This document shows, piece after piece, positions 41,729 through 52,080 of a stretch of 64,000 nt of DNA. The position numbers and the translations under genes are program-made. The notes below the pieces were generated by a model. The model was given only the letters and a program-made list of their open reading frames with translations, was not told the origin of the DNA and made no database searches. Source of the DNA: Falsirhodobacter halotolerans (GTDB lineage: Bacteria; Pseudomonadota; Alphaproteobacteria; Rhodobacterales; Rhodobacteraceae); assembly GCF_022899245.1 (NCBI RefSeq), contig NZ_JALJAZ010000001.1:768501-832500 (forward strand), in the 5' to 3' direction. Position 1 is the first letter of the stretch, and each line of letters begins with the position of its first letter.

Positions 41729-42723
41729 CCGCCGGTATGGCTCATGTGGCGGGGCATCTGTCCCGCCACGGTCTGACGACCGTAGTCGAAATCGTGGCCT
41801 TTCGGCTTGCGGGTGATCGCGTCACGGATGGCCGCGCGCAGAACGTCCTCATCGTCGCTGTCGCGTAGAACCGCCCGCAGATCGGCGCGATCCTCCTGTC
41901 CCAGGCACAGATACAATTCGCCCGTGCAGGTCAGCCGCACGCGGTTGCAGCTTTCGCAGAAATTGTGGGTCAGCGGCGTGATGAAGCCGATCTTCTGCAT
42001 CGTTTCGCCGACGCGCACATAACGGGCAGGTCCGCCAGTCCGTTCGGTCAGCGGATGCAGGGTGAAGCGTTCGGCCAACCGGGCGCGCAGATCGGCCAAG
42101 GGCCAGTATTGATCCAGCCGCCCCTCCATATCGCCCATCGGCATCACTTCGATGAAGGTCAGATCGTGCCCTTCGCGTGCGCACCAGTCGGCAAGGGTGA
42201 AGAGCTCGTCCTCGTTGAAGCCCTTCAGCGCCACGGTGTTGATCTTTACGCGCATCCCGGCCGCCTTGGCGGCGGCAATCCCCTCCAGCACCTGCTCAAG
42301 CCGGCCCCAGCGGGTGATGTGGGTGAACTTCGTTGCATCCAGGGTGTCCAGCGACACGTTGATCCGCCGCACGCCGCAGGCGGCCAGGTCATCGGCATAT
42401 TTCGCAAGCTGCGACCCGTTCGTGGTCAGCGTCAGCTCCTCCAGCCGTCCGCTGTCCAGATGGCGGGACATGGCGCGGAAGAAGGACATGATGTTGCGCC
42501 GGACCAGCGGCTCCCCCCCGGTGATCCGCAGCTTCTTCACGCCCAGATCGACGAAGGACGAACAAAGCCGGTCCAGTTCGTCCAGCGTCAGAAGGTCGGC
42601 CTTGGGCAGGAACGTCATCTGTTCCGCCATGCAATACAGACAGCGGAAATCGCAGCGGTCGGTGACCGACACGCGCAAATAGGAAATGGGACGCTGGAAC
42701 GGGTCGATCAGGGGGGCTGTCAT
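41725..42723 (-). CDS. moaA: GTP 3',8-cyclase (molybdenum cofactor synthesis)
   Basis: MoaA is a radical-SAM enzyme that converts GTP to the first intermediate of molybdopterin. The 332-residue protein has the SAM cluster CDFRCLYC near residue 24, TGGEPLVRR near 71, the second cluster Cys in [12 protein letters not shown] near 260, and the conserved C-terminal Gly-Gly. The ATG at 42723 gives the family N-terminus; a longer frame from 42903 runs through the divergent lipoprotein gene. Confidence 0.96.
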   Translation of the reverse strand: MTAPLIDPFQRPISYLRVSVTDRCDFRCLYCMAEQMTFLPKADLLTLDELDRLCSSFVDLGVKKLRITGGEPLVRRNIMSFFRAMSRHLDSGRLEELTLTTNGSQLAKYADDLAACGVRRINVSLDTLDATKFTHITRWGRLEQVLEGIAAAKAAGMRVKINTVALKGFNEDELFTLADWCAREGHDLTFIEVMPMGDMEGRLDQYWPLADLRARLAERFTLHPLTERTGGPARYVRVGETMQKIGFITPLTHNFCESCNRVRLTCTGELYLCLGQEDRADLRAVLRDSDDEDVLRAAIRDAITRKPKGHDFDYGRQTVAGQMPRHMSHTGG

Positions 42724-42801
42724 AAGGGGGGAGATAGGCCGTCCCAACCGATCTCTCAAGGGTCCATTGACGGGAAGGGGGGATGCTCTACCCTCCCGGT
42801 C

Positions 42802-43254
42802 ATGCGTGTCATATTCCTTGCCCCCCTCCTCCTCGTTGCCGGCTGTTCGCAACTGCAGCAGATCAGCAACCCGTCGCCCGCCACTGCCCCGCCGGCGGCG
42901 CAACCCTCAGCCCCGCCGCCCGCCATCGGCGCCGGGGCCGCGCGGTCGGTCGACAGTTACGACCTGACCTCCGCCGCCGAGCGTGAGCGCGCCCTGGCGA
43001 CCCCCGCCAGCGCGGGGGCCGAGCGTCTGGCATCCGTGGTCGTCACCCTTGGCAACGCGGCAGAGCCGGGGTTCTGGCTCCGCTCCTCGCTTGTCAAGCA
43101 GCCCGCCAAGGGGCGGGTGGAGACGTCGGACGGCCAATCGGTCGCGGTGGACCTGCTGCCGGGGGCCGGGTCGGCGCAACTTTCCCTTGCCGCCTATCGC
43201 GCGTTGGGGCTGTCGCTGACGGCGCTTCCTCAGGTGGACGTGTATCGCAACTGA
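42802..43254 (+). CDS. Putative lipoprotein of unknown function
   Basis: A 150-residue protein with a lipoprotein signal, [16 protein letters not shown], where Cys15 is the likely lipidated residue. A Pro/Ala-rich linker follows, then a compact domain ([23 protein letters not shown]) ending VDVYRN. Similar Rhodobacterales proteins are often labelled D-galactarate dehydratase in databases, a name the sequence does not support. It is divergent from moaA and 86 bp upstream of uvrA. Confidence 0.75.
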   Translation: MRVIFLAPLLLVAGCSQLQQISNPSPATAPPAAQPSAPPPAIGAGAARSVDSYDLTSAAERERALATPASAGAERLASVVVTLGNAAEPGFWLRSSLVKQPAKGRVETSDGQSVAVDLLPGAGSAQLSLAAYRALGLSLTALPQVDVYRN

Positions 43255-43340
43255 CGGTGTCGTTCACGACCCGTTCACGTTTCGCCTTGGCATCCGCGCA
43301 AGGCGCACCTATCTTCACGCCAACGCTTTCGGGGTAAGGC

Positions 43341-46196
43341 ATGGAACAGAAGTTCATTCAGGTGCGCGGCGCGCGCGAACACAATCTCAAAGGCATCGAC
43401 GCGGACATTCCACGCGATCAGTTCGTGGTGATCACGGGCTTGTCCGGGTCGGGAAAATCCAGTCTGGCCTTCGACACGATCTATGCCGAAGGGCAGCGTC
43501 GATATGTCGAAAGCCTGTCGGCCTATGCCCGCCAGTTTCTTGACATGATGGGCAAGCCGGATGTGGATCACATTTCCGGCCTGTCGCCCGCCATTTCCAT
43601 CGAACAGAAGACGACCTCGAAGAACCCCCGTTCGACCGTCGGCACGGTGACGGAAATCTATGACTACATGCGCCTGTTGTGGGCGCGGGCGGGGACGCCT
43701 TATTCCCCTGCGACCGGCCTGCCGATCACCGCGCAACAGGTGCAGGACATGGTCGATGCCGTCATGGCGATGGAGGAGGGGACGCGCGGCTATCTTCTGG
43801 CGCCCATCGTGCGCGACCGGAAGGGGGAGTATCGCAAGGAATTCCTGGACCTGCGCAAGCAGGGATTCCAGCGCGTGAAGGTGAACGGCCAGTTTTATGA
43901 GTTGGACGAACCGCCGACGCTGGACAAGAAGTTTCGTCACAACATCGACGTCGTGGTGGACCGGATCGTGGTGCGCGGCGATATCGCGACGCGGCTGGCC
44001 GACAGCTTCCGCACCGCCCTGAACCTGGCCGATGGGATCGCGATATTCGAAACGGCGGTGCCGGAGGGGGAGGAGCCCGCCCGCACCACATTCTCCGAGA
44101 AATTTGCCTGCCCCGTGTCCGGCTTCACGATCCCGGAGATCGAGCCGCGTCTGTTCTCGTTCAACGCCCCCTTCGGGGCCTGCCCCGCCTGCGACGGTTT
44201 GGGGGTGGAGCTGTTCTTTGATCCGCGTCTGATCGTGCCCGACCAGAACCTGTCCGTCGCGGCGGGGGCCATCGCGCCGTGGGCCAAGTCCAAATCCCCC
44301 TATGTCACCCAGACGATCGAGGCGCTGTCCTCTCATTACGGCTTCGATCGCAAGACGAAGTGGAAGGACCTGCCGAAAAAGGCGCAGGACGTGGTCCTCT
44401 ATGGCTCGGGCAAGGACGAGATTTCGTTCCGCTATGACGAGGCGGGGCGCGTTTATACCGTGTCGCGGACGTTCGAAGGGCTGATCCCGAACATGGAGCG
44501 CCGATATCGCGAGACCGACAGCGCATGGAGCCGCGAGGAGATGGAGCGGTATCAGAACAACCGCCCCTGCGGCGCCTGCCACGGATATCGCCTGAAGCCG
44601 GAAGCTTTGGCCGTGAAGATCGCCGGATGCCATGTGGGCGAGGTGGTCCAGATGTCGATCAAGGACGCCTATGCCTGGATGGACACGGTGCCCGCCGCCC
44701 TGACCGCGCAGAAGAACGAGATCGCGCGCGCGATCCTGAAGGAGATTCGCGAACGGTTGGGGTTTCTGGTCAATGTCGGCCTCGACTACCTGTCGATGAG
44801 CCGCGCCGCGGGCACGCTCTCGGGTGGGGAAAGCCAGCGGATCCGCTTGGCCAGCCAGATCGGGTCGGGGCTGACGGGTGTGCTCTATGTGCTGGACGAA
44901 CCCTCCATCGGTCTGCATCAACGCGACAACGACCGGCTGCTGACCACGCTGAAGAACCTGCGGGATCAGGGCAATTCGGTGCTGGTGGTCGAACATGACG
45001 AGGATGCGATCCGCGAGGCGGATTACGTCTTCGACATCGGTCCCGGTGCCGGGGTGCATGGCGGGCAGATCGTGGCGCATGGCACACCGCAGGAGGTGGC
45101 GGCCTCGGGCAGTTTGACCGGGCAATACCTGTCGGGCACCCGTGCGATCGCGGTTCCGGCCGAACGGCGCGAGGGCAACGGCAAGAAGCTGACCGTGGTG
45201 AAGGCCAGCGGCAACAACCTGCACGATGTCAGCGTCGATTTCCCCTTGGGCAAGTTCGTCTGTGTTACGGGCGTATCGGGGGGCGGCAAGTCCACCCTGA
45301 CGATCGAGACGCTTTACAAGACCGCCGCCCTGAAGCTGAACGGCGCGCACGAAACGCCAAGCCCCTGCGAGACGATCAAGGGGTTCGAGCATCTGGACAA
45401 GGTGATCGACATCGACCAGCGCCCCATCGGGCGCACGCCCCGGTCCAACCCCGCCACCTATACCGGGGCGTTCACGCCGATCCGCGACTGGTTCGCGGGC
45501 CTGCCCGAGGCCAAGGCCCGCGGCTATGGCCCCGGCCGGTTCAGCTTCAACGTGAAGGGCGGCCGGTGCGAGGCCTGTCAGGGCGACGGCGTCATCAAGA
45601 TCGAGATGCACTTCCTTCCCGATGTCTATGTCACCTGTGAAACCTGCAAGGGCGCGCGGTATAACCGTGAGACGTTGGAGATCAAGTTCAAGGACAAGAG
45701 CATCGCCGACGTTCTGGACATGACGGTGGAGGATGCGCAGGGCTTCTTCCAGGCCGTGCCGTCCATCCGCGAAAAGATGGATGCGCTCGTTCGCGTTGGG
45801 CTGGGATACGTCAAGGTGGGACAGCAGGCCACGACCCTGTCCGGGGGCGAGGCGCAGCGGGTGAAGCTGTCAAAGGAGCTGTCGCGCCGCGCGACGGGTC
45901 GAACCTTATATATCCTGGACGAACCGACCACCGGTCTGCATTTCGAGGATGTGAAGAAGCTGCTGGAAGTGCTGCACGAACTGGTGGATCAGGGGAACAC
46001 GGTCGTCGTGATCGAACACAATCTGGATGTCGTGAGGACGGCAGATTGGGTCATCGACATCGGCCCCGAAGGCGGCGACGGCGGCGGGCGGATCGTGGCC
46101 GAGGGCACCCCCGAGGACGTGGCCTGCGTGAAGGGGAGCCATACGGGGCACTATCTGGCCCCGATGCTCAAACCCCGCAAGGTGGCCGCCGAATGA
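43341..46196 (+). CDS. uvrA: Excinuclease ABC subunit A
   Basis: UvrA recognises DNA lesions in nucleotide excision repair. At 951 residues it is full length. Two ABC modules have Walker [10 protein letters not shown] near residue 34 and GVSGGGKST near 645. [12 protein letters not shown] near 493 and [12 protein letters not shown] near 834 are the signatures. Zinc-binding Cys are in ACPACDG and [10 protein letters not shown]. The first Cys pair of the N-terminal zinc module reads CPVSG rather than CPVCG, a variant usual in alphaproteobacteria. No LexA box could be assigned by eye. Confidence 0.98.
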   Translation: MEQKFIQVRGAREHNLKGIDADIPRDQFVVITGLSGSGKSSLAFDTIYAEGQRRYVESLSAYARQFLDMMGKPDVDHISGLSPAISIEQKTTSKNPRSTVGTVTEIYDYMRLLWARAGTPYSPATGLPITAQQVQDMVDAVMAMEEGTRGYLLAPIVRDRKGEYRKEFLDLRKQGFQRVKVNGQFYELDEPPTLDKKFRHNIDVVVDRIVVRGDIATRLADSFRTALNLADGIAIFETAVPEGEEPARTTFSEKFACPVSGFTIPEIEPRLFSFNAPFGACPACDGLGVELFFDPRLIVPDQNLSVAAGAIAPWAKSKSPYVTQTIEALSSHYGFDRKTKWKDLPKKAQDVVLYGSGKDEISFRYDEAGRVYTVSRTFEGLIPNMERRYRETDSAWSREEMERYQNNRPCGACHGYRLKPEALAVKIAGCHVGEVVQMSIKDAYAWMDTVPAALTAQKNEIARAILKEIRERLGFLVNVGLDYLSMSRAAGTLSGGESQRIRLASQIGSGLTGVLYVLDEPSIGLHQRDNDRLLTTLKNLRDQGNSVLVVEHDEDAIREADYVFDIGPGAGVHGGQIVAHGTPQEVAASGSLTGQYLSGTRAIAVPAERREGNGKKLTVVKASGNNLHDVSVDFPLGKFVCVTGVSGGGKSTLTIETLYKTAALKLNGAHETPSPCETIKGFEHLDKVIDIDQRPIGRTPRSNPATYTGAFTPIRDWFAGLPEAKARGYGPGRFSFNVKGGRCEACQGDGVIKIEMHFLPDVYVTCETCKGARYNRETLEIKFKDKSIADVLDMTVEDAQGFFQAVPSIREKMDALVRVGLGYVKVGQQATTLSGGEAQRVKLSKELSRRATGRTLYILDEPTTGLHFEDVKKLLEVLHELVDQGNTVVVIEHNLDVVRTADWVIDIGPEGGDGGGRIVAEGTPEDVACVKGSHTGHYLAPMLKPRKVAAE

Positions 46197-46520
46197 TCAG
46201 CGGGTGGCCATCAACGTGGTAAGAAGACCCAGAACCGCAACGATGGCCATGGTCTTTTCATCCATGCGGACGACCTGATTGTCGACGACCCGATACCGCT
46301 GATGCGGGGGCAGGGGCGGCAGGAAGCGCAGCTCTGCCGGGGTCAGGGCGCGGCCCCGGTCGCGGCGATGGTCGTCATGGTGGCGGTGATGGTCGCGGCC
46401 GTGCTTGTGGTAGTGACGGTCGCAATGCCCGCCTTTGCCGCAATGATCGCGGTGCGGGGGATGGGCGTAAACGGGGCTGGCCATGAGAAGGGTCAGCGTG
46501 ACGATCAGGGTCTTTTTCAT
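46197..46520 (-). CDS. Secreted His-rich RcnB-like protein
   Basis: A 107-residue protein with a Sec signal peptide (MKKTLIVTLTLLMASPVYA). A segment extremely rich in His, Asp and Arg follows (residues 20-57; HRDHCGKGGHCDRHYHKH and more), then PPLPPHQRYRVVDNQVVRMD, the RcnB-like region, and a C-terminal hydrophobic segment that may anchor it. His clusters suggest metal binding in the periplasm. RcnB proteins affect nickel and cobalt levels in enterobacteria; the role here is inferred. It abuts the uvrA stop tail-to-tail. Confidence 0.78.
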   Translation of the reverse strand: MKKTLIVTLTLLMASPVYAHPPHRDHCGKGGHCDRHYHKHGRDHHRHHDDHRRDRGRALTPAELRFLPPLPPHQRYRVVDNQVVRMDEKTMAIVAVLGLLTTLMATR

Positions 46521-46642
46521 GTCATACCTCCGGTCGCACTGATTTAGCGGGCGGGAGAGGGAAGGGAAGAACGGTCGATTTCGCCTTGCGGATTATCGCG
46601 CAATCCTGTTGCCTCCCCCGAACTACGGAGGGGGGACTTACC

Positions 46643-47125
46643 ATGCGCATCGGCCTTTATCCCGGCACATTCGATCCGATTACCCTGGGGCATATCGATA
46701 TCCTGAAGCGGGCGTCCCGGCTGGTGGATCGGCTGGTGATCGGGGTGGCGATCAACCACGACAAGCGACCGCTGTTCGATCTGCCCGAACGCGTGCAGAT
46801 GGTCACGCGCGAGGCGGAGGATATCGTCGGATGCGAGATCGTGGTTCATCCATTCGAAAATCTGCTGATCGACTGCGCCCGCGACGTGGGGGCGACGGTC
46901 ATCATCCGCGGACTGCGCGCGGTGGCCGATTTCGAATACGAGTTTCAGATGGTGGGGATGAACCGCGCCATGGATGACGGGATCGAGACGGCGTTCCTCA
47001 TGGCCGATGCGCGCCGGCAGGCCATCGCCTCGCGGCTGGTGAAGGAAATCGCCCGGCTTGGGGGGGATGTGTCGAAATTCGTCACACCCCCCGTGGCCGA
47101 TGCGCTTCGGGCGAAGTTCGCCTAG
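46643..47125 (+). CDS. coaD: Phosphopantetheine adenylyltransferase
   Basis: CoaD makes dephospho-CoA from 4'-phosphopantetheine and ATP. The 160-residue protein has [17 protein letters not shown] at residues 3-19 with the nucleotidyltransferase T/HxGH motif, [15 protein letters not shown] near residue 90, and VSKFVTPPV at the end. GGAGGGGGG lies before the ATG at 46643. The TAG stop overlaps the gap stop on the other strand in CTAG. Confidence 0.97.
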   Translation: MRIGLYPGTFDPITLGHIDILKRASRLVDRLVIGVAINHDKRPLFDLPERVQMVTREAEDIVGCEIVVHPFENLLIDCARDVGATVIIRGLRAVADFEYEFQMVGMNRAMDDGIETAFLMADARRQAIASRLVKEIARLGGDVSKFVTPPVADALRAKFA

Positions 47126-48123
47126 ATCAGGCGGCCCATTGCGGCGGCGGTGTCCGCCATGCGGTTGGAAAAGCCCCATTCGTTGTCATACCAGGACAGG
47201 ATGCGGACCATCCGCCCCTCCATCACCTTGGTCTGGTCCATGTGGAAGATGGACGAATGCGGATCGTGGTTGAAATCCGAGCTGACATTCGGCGCGTCGG
47301 TATAGCCCAGAATGCCCTTCAACGGCCCGTCGGCGGCGGCGCGGATGGCGGCATTGACCTCCTCCACGCTCGTGTCGCGGGCGGCGTCGAACACCATGTC
47401 CACGACCGACACGTTCGGGGTCGGCACGCGGATCGCAACGCCGTCCAGCTTACCCTTCAGCTCCGGCAGGACCAGACCCACGGCCTTCGCAGCGCCGGTG
47501 GAAGTGGGGATCATCGACAAGGCCGCCGCCCGCGCGCGATACAGATCCTTGTGATAGGTGTCGAGCGTAGGCTGATCGCCGGTATAGGAATGGATGGTGG
47601 TCATGAAGCCCTTGGTGATGCCGATCGCGTCGTTCAGCACCTTCGCCACCGGCGACAGGCAGTTCGTGGTGCAGGAGGCGTTCGACACGACCAGATCGTC
47701 CTTGGTCAGCGTGTCGTGGTTCACCCCGAACACGATCGTCTTGTCCGCGCCGTCCGACGGGGCCGAAACCAGCACCCGCTTGGCGCCGCTGTCCAGATAG
47801 ACCTTCGCCTTGTCGCGCGCGGTGAAGATGCCGGTGCATTCCAGAACGACATCCACATCGCCCCAGGGCAATTGCGCCGGGTCCTTGATCGCGGTGACGC
47901 GGATCGGGCCGCGCCCGACATCCATCATGTCTTCGGACACCTTCACCTCAGCCGGGAAACGGCCATGGACCGAATCAAAGCGCAACAGATGCGCGTTGGT
48001 TTCGATGGGGGCGAGGTCGTTGATCGCCACGACCTCCACATCGGTGCGGCCCGATTCGATGATGCCCCGCAGGACGTTGCGCCCGATGCGTCCAAACCCG
48101 TTGATGGCGACCTTGACCGTCAT
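47122..48123 (-). CDS. gap: Glyceraldehyde-3-phosphate dehydrogenase, copy 1
   Basis: A 333-residue type [16 protein letters not shown] starts the NAD domain, VVAINDL near residue 34 retains the Asp that favours NAD, and [10 protein letters not shown] near 152 has the catalytic Cys. [16 protein letters not shown] and [12 protein letters not shown] are in the catalytic domain. The ATG at 48123 is used rather than an in-frame start at 48156. It is the last gene of an apparent operon: gap copy 2, a 46-residue membrane protein, then this gene. Confidence 0.95.
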   Translation of the reverse strand: MTVKVAINGFGRIGRNVLRGIIESGRTDVEVVAINDLAPIETNAHLLRFDSVHGRFPAEVKVSEDMMDVGRGPIRVTAIKDPAQLPWGDVDVVLECTGIFTARDKAKVYLDSGAKRVLVSAPSDGADKTIVFGVNHDTLTKDDLVVSNASCTTNCLSPVAKVLNDAIGITKGFMTTIHSYTGDQPTLDTYHKDLYRARAAALSMIPTSTGAAKAVGLVLPELKGKLDGVAIRVPTPNVSVVDMVFDAARDTSVEEVNAAIRAAADGPLKGILGYTDAPNVSSDFNHDPHSSIFHMDQTKVMEGRMVRILSWYDNEWGFSNRMADTAAAMGRLI

Positions 48124-48186
48124 GCCACTTCCTCCGATTGACGTTTGCGCTAACATGGGGGCAGGTGGGGGTCGGGCGCAAGGGGG

Positions 48187-48327
48187 TCAGCGCCAGAACA
48201 TGATCCAATCCAGAAAACGCAGGAATTTGCGCATCAGGAAGGTGATCGCCCCCCAGCCCATGACCTGATCAAGCAAAATGGCCGCGATGATGATCGCGGC
48301 CAGATAGATGGCAACCCTGTTTGTCAA
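48187..48327 (-). CDS. 46-residue membrane protein between the two gap genes
   Basis: TTG start at 48327 with a GAGGGA box upstream; the stop is at 48187. The peptide starts MTNRVAIYLAA, continues through a hydrophobic stretch (IIIAAILLDQV) that predicts one membrane helix, and ends in a basic, aromatic tail (MRKFLRFLDWIMFWR). It begins 12 bp after the upstream gap stop and ends 63 bp before the next gap start, so it is probably co-transcribed. I recall short proteins at this place in other Rhodobacterales, sometimes mislabelled as GAPDH. Function unknown. Confidence 0.7.
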   Translation of the reverse strand: MTNRVAIYLAAIIIAAILLDQVMGWGAITFLMRKFLRFLDWIMFWR

Positions 48328-48339
48328 AGGTATCCCTCG

Positions 48340-49344
48340 TCAGTGGCGCAGGCGTCCCATCGCGGCGGCCACATCGGCCATGCGGCAGGAGAAGCCCCAT
48401 TCATTGTCATACCAAGCCAGAACACGGACGGTTCGTCCACCGATGACTTTGGTCTGATCGGGCGCAAAGATCGAGGAATAGGGGGTGTGGTTGAAATCTA
48501 TCGAAACCTTCGGCTCGGGATCGTAGGACAGGACAGAGCCCATCGTGCCGGCCGCCGCTTCGGCGACGATGGCGTTCACGTCATCGACCGTCACGTCCTT
48601 GGAGGCGACGAAGGTCAGATCCACCGCGGACACATTGGGCGTGGGCACGCGGATGGCCGATCCGTCCAGCTTGCCCTTCAGTTCGGGCAGCACCTCGGAG
48701 ATCGCCTTCGCCGCGCCGGTGGAGGTCGGGATCATCGCCATCGCCGCCGCGCGGGCGCGATAGAGATCGCTGTGACGCCGGTCCAGCGTCGGCTGATCGC
48801 CGGTATAGGAGTGGATCGTGGTCATGATGCCCGATTCGATGCCGATGGCGTCGTTCAGCACCTTGGCCAGCGGCGCAAGGCAGTTCGTGGTGCAGGATCC
48901 GTTGGAAACAAGAAGATCCTCGACCCGCAGATCACGGTCGTTCACGCCATAGACCACGGTGCGATCCACGTTCTTGGCGGGGGCGGAGATCAGGACCGAG
49001 CCTGCGCCACGGTCCATATGCGCCTTGGCCTTGTGACCGTCGTTGAACTTGCCGGTGCATTCCAGGACGACATCGACGCCGCCCCAGTCCAGTTCGCCCA
49101 TGTCATAGGTGGACATGACGCGGATCGGCTCGCCCCCCAGATCCAACATGCCGTTCGTGACGCGCACATTGCCGGGGTAACGGCCATGGACCGAATCGTA
49201 TTTCAGAAGATGGGCGTTGGTTTCGATGGGGCCGGTGGCGTTGATGGCCACAACCTCGATATCGTTGCGCCCCGATTGCGCGATATGCGCCAAGGTGCAG
49301 CGGCCGATCCGGCCGAACCCATTGATACCCACGGTAATCGTCAT
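48340..49344 (-). CDS. gap: Glyceraldehyde-3-phosphate dehydrogenase, copy 2
   Basis: A 334-residue GAPDH paralogue of the downstream copy. [10 protein letters not shown], the catalytic SNGSCTTNCL near residue 151, and [12 protein letters not shown] are present. The position that carries the NAD-selecting Asp in copy 1 (VAINDL) reads VAINATG here, which may allow NADP or dual use. It lies downstream of tkt on the same strand, separated by a 12-bp terminator hairpin. The pairing suggests separate catabolic and anabolic or carbon-fixation roles. Confidence 0.94.
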   Translation of the reverse strand: MTITVGINGFGRIGRCTLAHIAQSGRNDIEVVAINATGPIETNAHLLKYDSVHGRYPGNVRVTNGMLDLGGEPIRVMSTYDMGELDWGGVDVVLECTGKFNDGHKAKAHMDRGAGSVLISAPAKNVDRTVVYGVNDRDLRVEDLLVSNGSCTTNCLAPLAKVLNDAIGIESGIMTTIHSYTGDQPTLDRRHSDLYRARAAAMAMIPTSTGAAKAISEVLPELKGKLDGSAIRVPTPNVSAVDLTFVASKDVTVDDVNAIVAEAAAGTMGSVLSYDPEPKVSIDFNHTPYSSIFAPDQTKVIGGRTVRVLAWYDNEWGFSCRMADVAAAMGRLRH

Positions 49345-49459
49345 GCGCCCACATCCTTTTTGCTGTTGCCTGCAATATAGGGCGCAACGGCATTTGAAAA
49401 AAGCGAAAAGGGCGTGATTTCAGTATGTTATCGCAAACAGGCGGTGTTGGCGCTAACGA

Positions 49460-49487
49460 AATGGGCCACCCCTTTGGGTGGCCCATT
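49460..49487 (-). terminator. Perfect 12-bp terminator hairpin after tkt
   Basis: AATGGGCCACCC pairs with GGGTGGCCCATT around a four-base loop, starting 6 bp after the tkt stop on the minus strand, followed by TTTCGTT. It should stop tkt transcription before the gap operon. Confidence 0.8.
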
Positions 49488-49492
49488 CTGGA

Positions 49493-51508
49493 TTACAGAA
49501 GCGCCTTCACCTTGGCGACGGTCGCTTCGGCGGTGATCCCGAACTCCTGATACAGCCGCTCGGCGGGGGCGGAGGCGCCAAAGCCCGTCATCCCCACGAA
49601 ATCGGCTTTCTTTTCGGATCCGCGTTCGCCCAGCAGGAACCGATCCCACGGCATCCGGATGCCCGCCTCGATCGCGACGCGAACCGGACCGGGCGGCAGG
49701 ACCTTGCGGCGATAGGTTTCGTCCTGCGCGGCAAAGATCTCCATGCACGGAACGGAGACGACACGGGTGCCGATGCCTTCGGCCTCCAGCATCTCGCGTG
49801 CTTTCAGGGCGATCTCCACCTCGGTGCCCGTGGCCATCAGGATGACTTGCCGTTTGCGGGTGGATTCGGCCAGGACATAGGCCCCCTGCGCGGTCAGGTT
49901 CTTCTGGCTGTGCGTGGTGCGCACGGTCGGCACGCCCTGACGCGACAGCGCCATGACCGACGGGGTCGATTTGGTGGTCAGGGCCAGTTCCCACGCCTCG
50001 GCCGCTTCCACCGCGTCGGCGGGGCGGAACACCCAGGTGTTGGGCGTGGCACGGCTGATGGTCAGATGCTCCACCGGTTGGTGGGTCGGGCCATCCTCGC
50101 CCAGACCGATGGAATCGTGGGTCATGACAAAGACGCTCGGCACACCCATCAGCGCCGCCAAGCGCATGGCGGGGCGGGCATAGTCGGTGAAGGCCATGAA
50201 CGTTCCGCCATAGGCGCGCAGACCGCCATGCAGGGCGATGCCGTTGATCGCCGCCGCCATCCCGTGTTCGCGGATGCCGTAATAGACATAGCGCCCCTTG
50301 CGGCTGTCGATGTCGAACACGCCCATGTCGTCGGTCTTGGTGTTGTTCGATTTCGTAAGGTCGGCCGAGCCGCCGATGGTTTCGGTCACGATCGGGTTGA
50401 TCACCCCCAACGCCTTTTCCGACGCGCTGCGGGTGGCCATTTTCGGGGCCGTTTCGGTAATGTCCTTCTTCATCGCGCGGATGGCCGACGCGAGGCGCTT
50501 GGGCATGTCCCCGGCCAGTTGACGGGCGAATTCCGCCTGCTTCGTGTCCGACAGCGCCTGAAGGCGGGTTGTCCATTCGGCGCGGGCGGCGGCGCCCTTG
50601 GAACCGATCGCTTCCCACGCGGCCTTCACGTCCTTCGGGATGTCGAACGGACCGTGGCTCCAACCATAGGCCTCACGCGTGTCGGCAATCAGCTTGGGGT
50701 CGGTCAGCGCGCCGTGGCCGGTCGACGTATCCTGCGCCGAGGAGCCGAGGGCGATGTTCGTCGTGCAGGCGACCATGGCCGGGCGGGGGGAGGCTTTGGC
50801 CGCGGTGATCGCGCGGTCGATATCCTCTGGGTCGTGGCCGTCGCATTCGAACACGTCCCAGCCCGAGGCCGCAAAGCGCGCCTTCTGGTCCGTGACGCAG
50901 GACAGCGACACCTTGCCGTCGATGGTGATGTCGTTGTTGTCCCACAGCACGATCAGCTTGGACAGCTTCAGGCGGCCGGCCAGGGCGATGCCCTCCTGGC
51001 TCACGCCCTCCATCAGGCAGCCGTCGCCGGCGATGACATAGGTGAAGTGATCGACGACCTTCTTGCCCCAGCGGGCGCGCAGGTTTTCCTCGGCGATGGC
51101 GAAGCCGACCGAGGTGGCAAGGCCCTGCCCCAAGGGGCCGGTCGTCATCTCGATCCCGCCGGCATGGCCGTATTCGGGATGGCCCGCCGTGATCGCGCCC
51201 CACTGGCGGAAGTTCTTCACCTCCTCCAGCGTCATGTCGGCATAGCCGGACAGGTGCAGCAGGGAATAGAGCAACATGGAGCCGTGGCCCGCCGACAGGA
51301 TGAAGCGGTCGCGATCGGGCCATTGCGGATCGGCGGCGTCGAACTTCATGTGTTTTTCGAACAGCACGGTCGCGACATCGGCCATGCCCATCGGCATGCC
51401 AGAATGGCCGGAATTGGCCGCGGCCACGGCATCGAGGGTCAGGGTGCGAATGGCGACGGCCTTCGACCAGTGTTCGGGGTGCTGACGACGCAGGGTTGCG
51501 AGATCCAA
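49493..51508 (-). CDS. tkt: Transketolase
   Basis: Transketolase moves two-carbon units in the pentose phosphate and Calvin cycles using thiamine diphosphate. The protein has 671 residues from the chosen [18 protein letters not shown] near residue 27, [12 protein letters not shown] near 157 with the GDG-type ThDP/Mg motif, and the [12 protein letters not shown] region near 470 are diagnostic. The TTG at 51508 has GAAGGAG eight bases upstream and gives the family N-terminus ([14 protein letters not shown]). In-frame ATGs at 51631 and 51553 lie upstream of that box and add non-family residues. Confidence 0.96.
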   Translation of the reverse strand: MDLATLRRQHPEHWSKAVAIRTLTLDAVAAANSGHSGMPMGMADVATVLFEKHMKFDAADPQWPDRDRFILSAGHGSMLLYSLLHLSGYADMTLEEVKNFRQWGAITAGHPEYGHAGGIEMTTGPLGQGLATSVGFAIAEENLRARWGKKVVDHFTYVIAGDGCLMEGVSQEGIALAGRLKLSKLIVLWDNNDITIDGKVSLSCVTDQKARFAASGWDVFECDGHDPEDIDRAITAAKASPRPAMVACTTNIALGSSAQDTSTGHGALTDPKLIADTREAYGWSHGPFDIPKDVKAAWEAIGSKGAAARAEWTTRLQALSDTKQAEFARQLAGDMPKRLASAIRAMKKDITETAPKMATRSASEKALGVINPIVTETIGGSADLTKSNNTKTDDMGVFDIDSRKGRYVYYGIREHGMAAAINGIALHGGLRAYGGTFMAFTDYARPAMRLAALMGVPSVFVMTHDSIGLGEDGPTHQPVEHLTISRATPNTWVFRPADAVEAAEAWELALTTKSTPSVMALSRQGVPTVRTTHSQKNLTAQGAYVLAESTRKRQVILMATGTEVEIALKAREMLEAEGIGTRVVSVPCMEIFAAQDETYRRKVLPPGPVRVAIEAGIRMPWDRFLLGERGSEKKADFVGMTGFGASAPAERLYQEFGITAEATVAKVKALL

Positions 51509-51675
51509 GGCGCGCGCTCCTTCATTCAGAAAGGTGGGGTCGGGCCTGTGCATATCAGGAGGGGCGGCAATATCAAGCGCGCCGGGGGATTGGGGGCTAA
51601 ATCCTGCTTTCAAACGCGCTATGATCGCCAAAAGAGGCCGCGCGCGACGATTCGCGCGGCGAAGAAGGAGGTCGG

Positions 51676-52080
51676 ATGCAGGATCTGGTGGAGCTTGAGC
51701 GTCGGATCACCCGCGCGTTGGAACGGATCGGTGCGGCTGCCGAAGGGCTGCAGGGCGGGGCCGGAGACTCTCTCGCCGTGGCTGAGGAGCGGGAGGTCAA
51801 CGCGCAGTTGACCGAACGCCTGCGCGTGGTGAAAGAAAAATCGGCCCTGCGGATCGAGGCGCTGGAGGCCGAGGTCGTGTCCTTGTCCGAACAGCTTGAA
51901 GCGATCCGCGCGGCCGCCTCCGACCTGCATGACCAACTGTCGCAGATGCGGGGCGACACGTCCGACGCCGAGGTGGAATCGCTGCGGGCCCTGCGCGCCA
52001 GCGACCGGGCGGAGCTTGACTCGATCCTGTCCGCCCTGTCGCAGCACATCGTCACGGAAGGGGAGGTGAAGAATGGCTGA
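51676..52080 (+). CDS. Coiled-coil protein overlapping zapA
   Basis: A 134-residue protein, mostly heptad-like helix from about residue 35 to 120 ([26 protein letters not shown]). No enzymatic motif is present. Its last 8 bp overlap zapA, so the two are co-translated. A partner of ZapA at the division ring, similar in style to ZapB, is a reasonable guess from context only. AGAAGGAGG precedes the ATG. It is divergent from tkt. Confidence 0.75.
   Translation: MQDLVELERRITRALERIGAAAEGLQGGAGDSLAVAEEREVNAQLTERLRVVKEKSALRIEALEAEVVSLSEQLEAIRAAASDLHDQLSQMRGDTSDAEVESLRALRASDRAELDSILSALSQHIVTEGEVKNG

Noticed and set aside
42043..42053. CCGTTCGGTCA inside moaA as another DeoR site
   Set aside because: It is in the middle of a conserved coding region and encodes the Thr-Glu-Arg-Thr stretch; best read as chance.
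42802..43254. D-galactarate dehydratase
   Set aside because: The protein is a 150-residue lipoprotein without any dehydratase motif; I only recall the label from databases.
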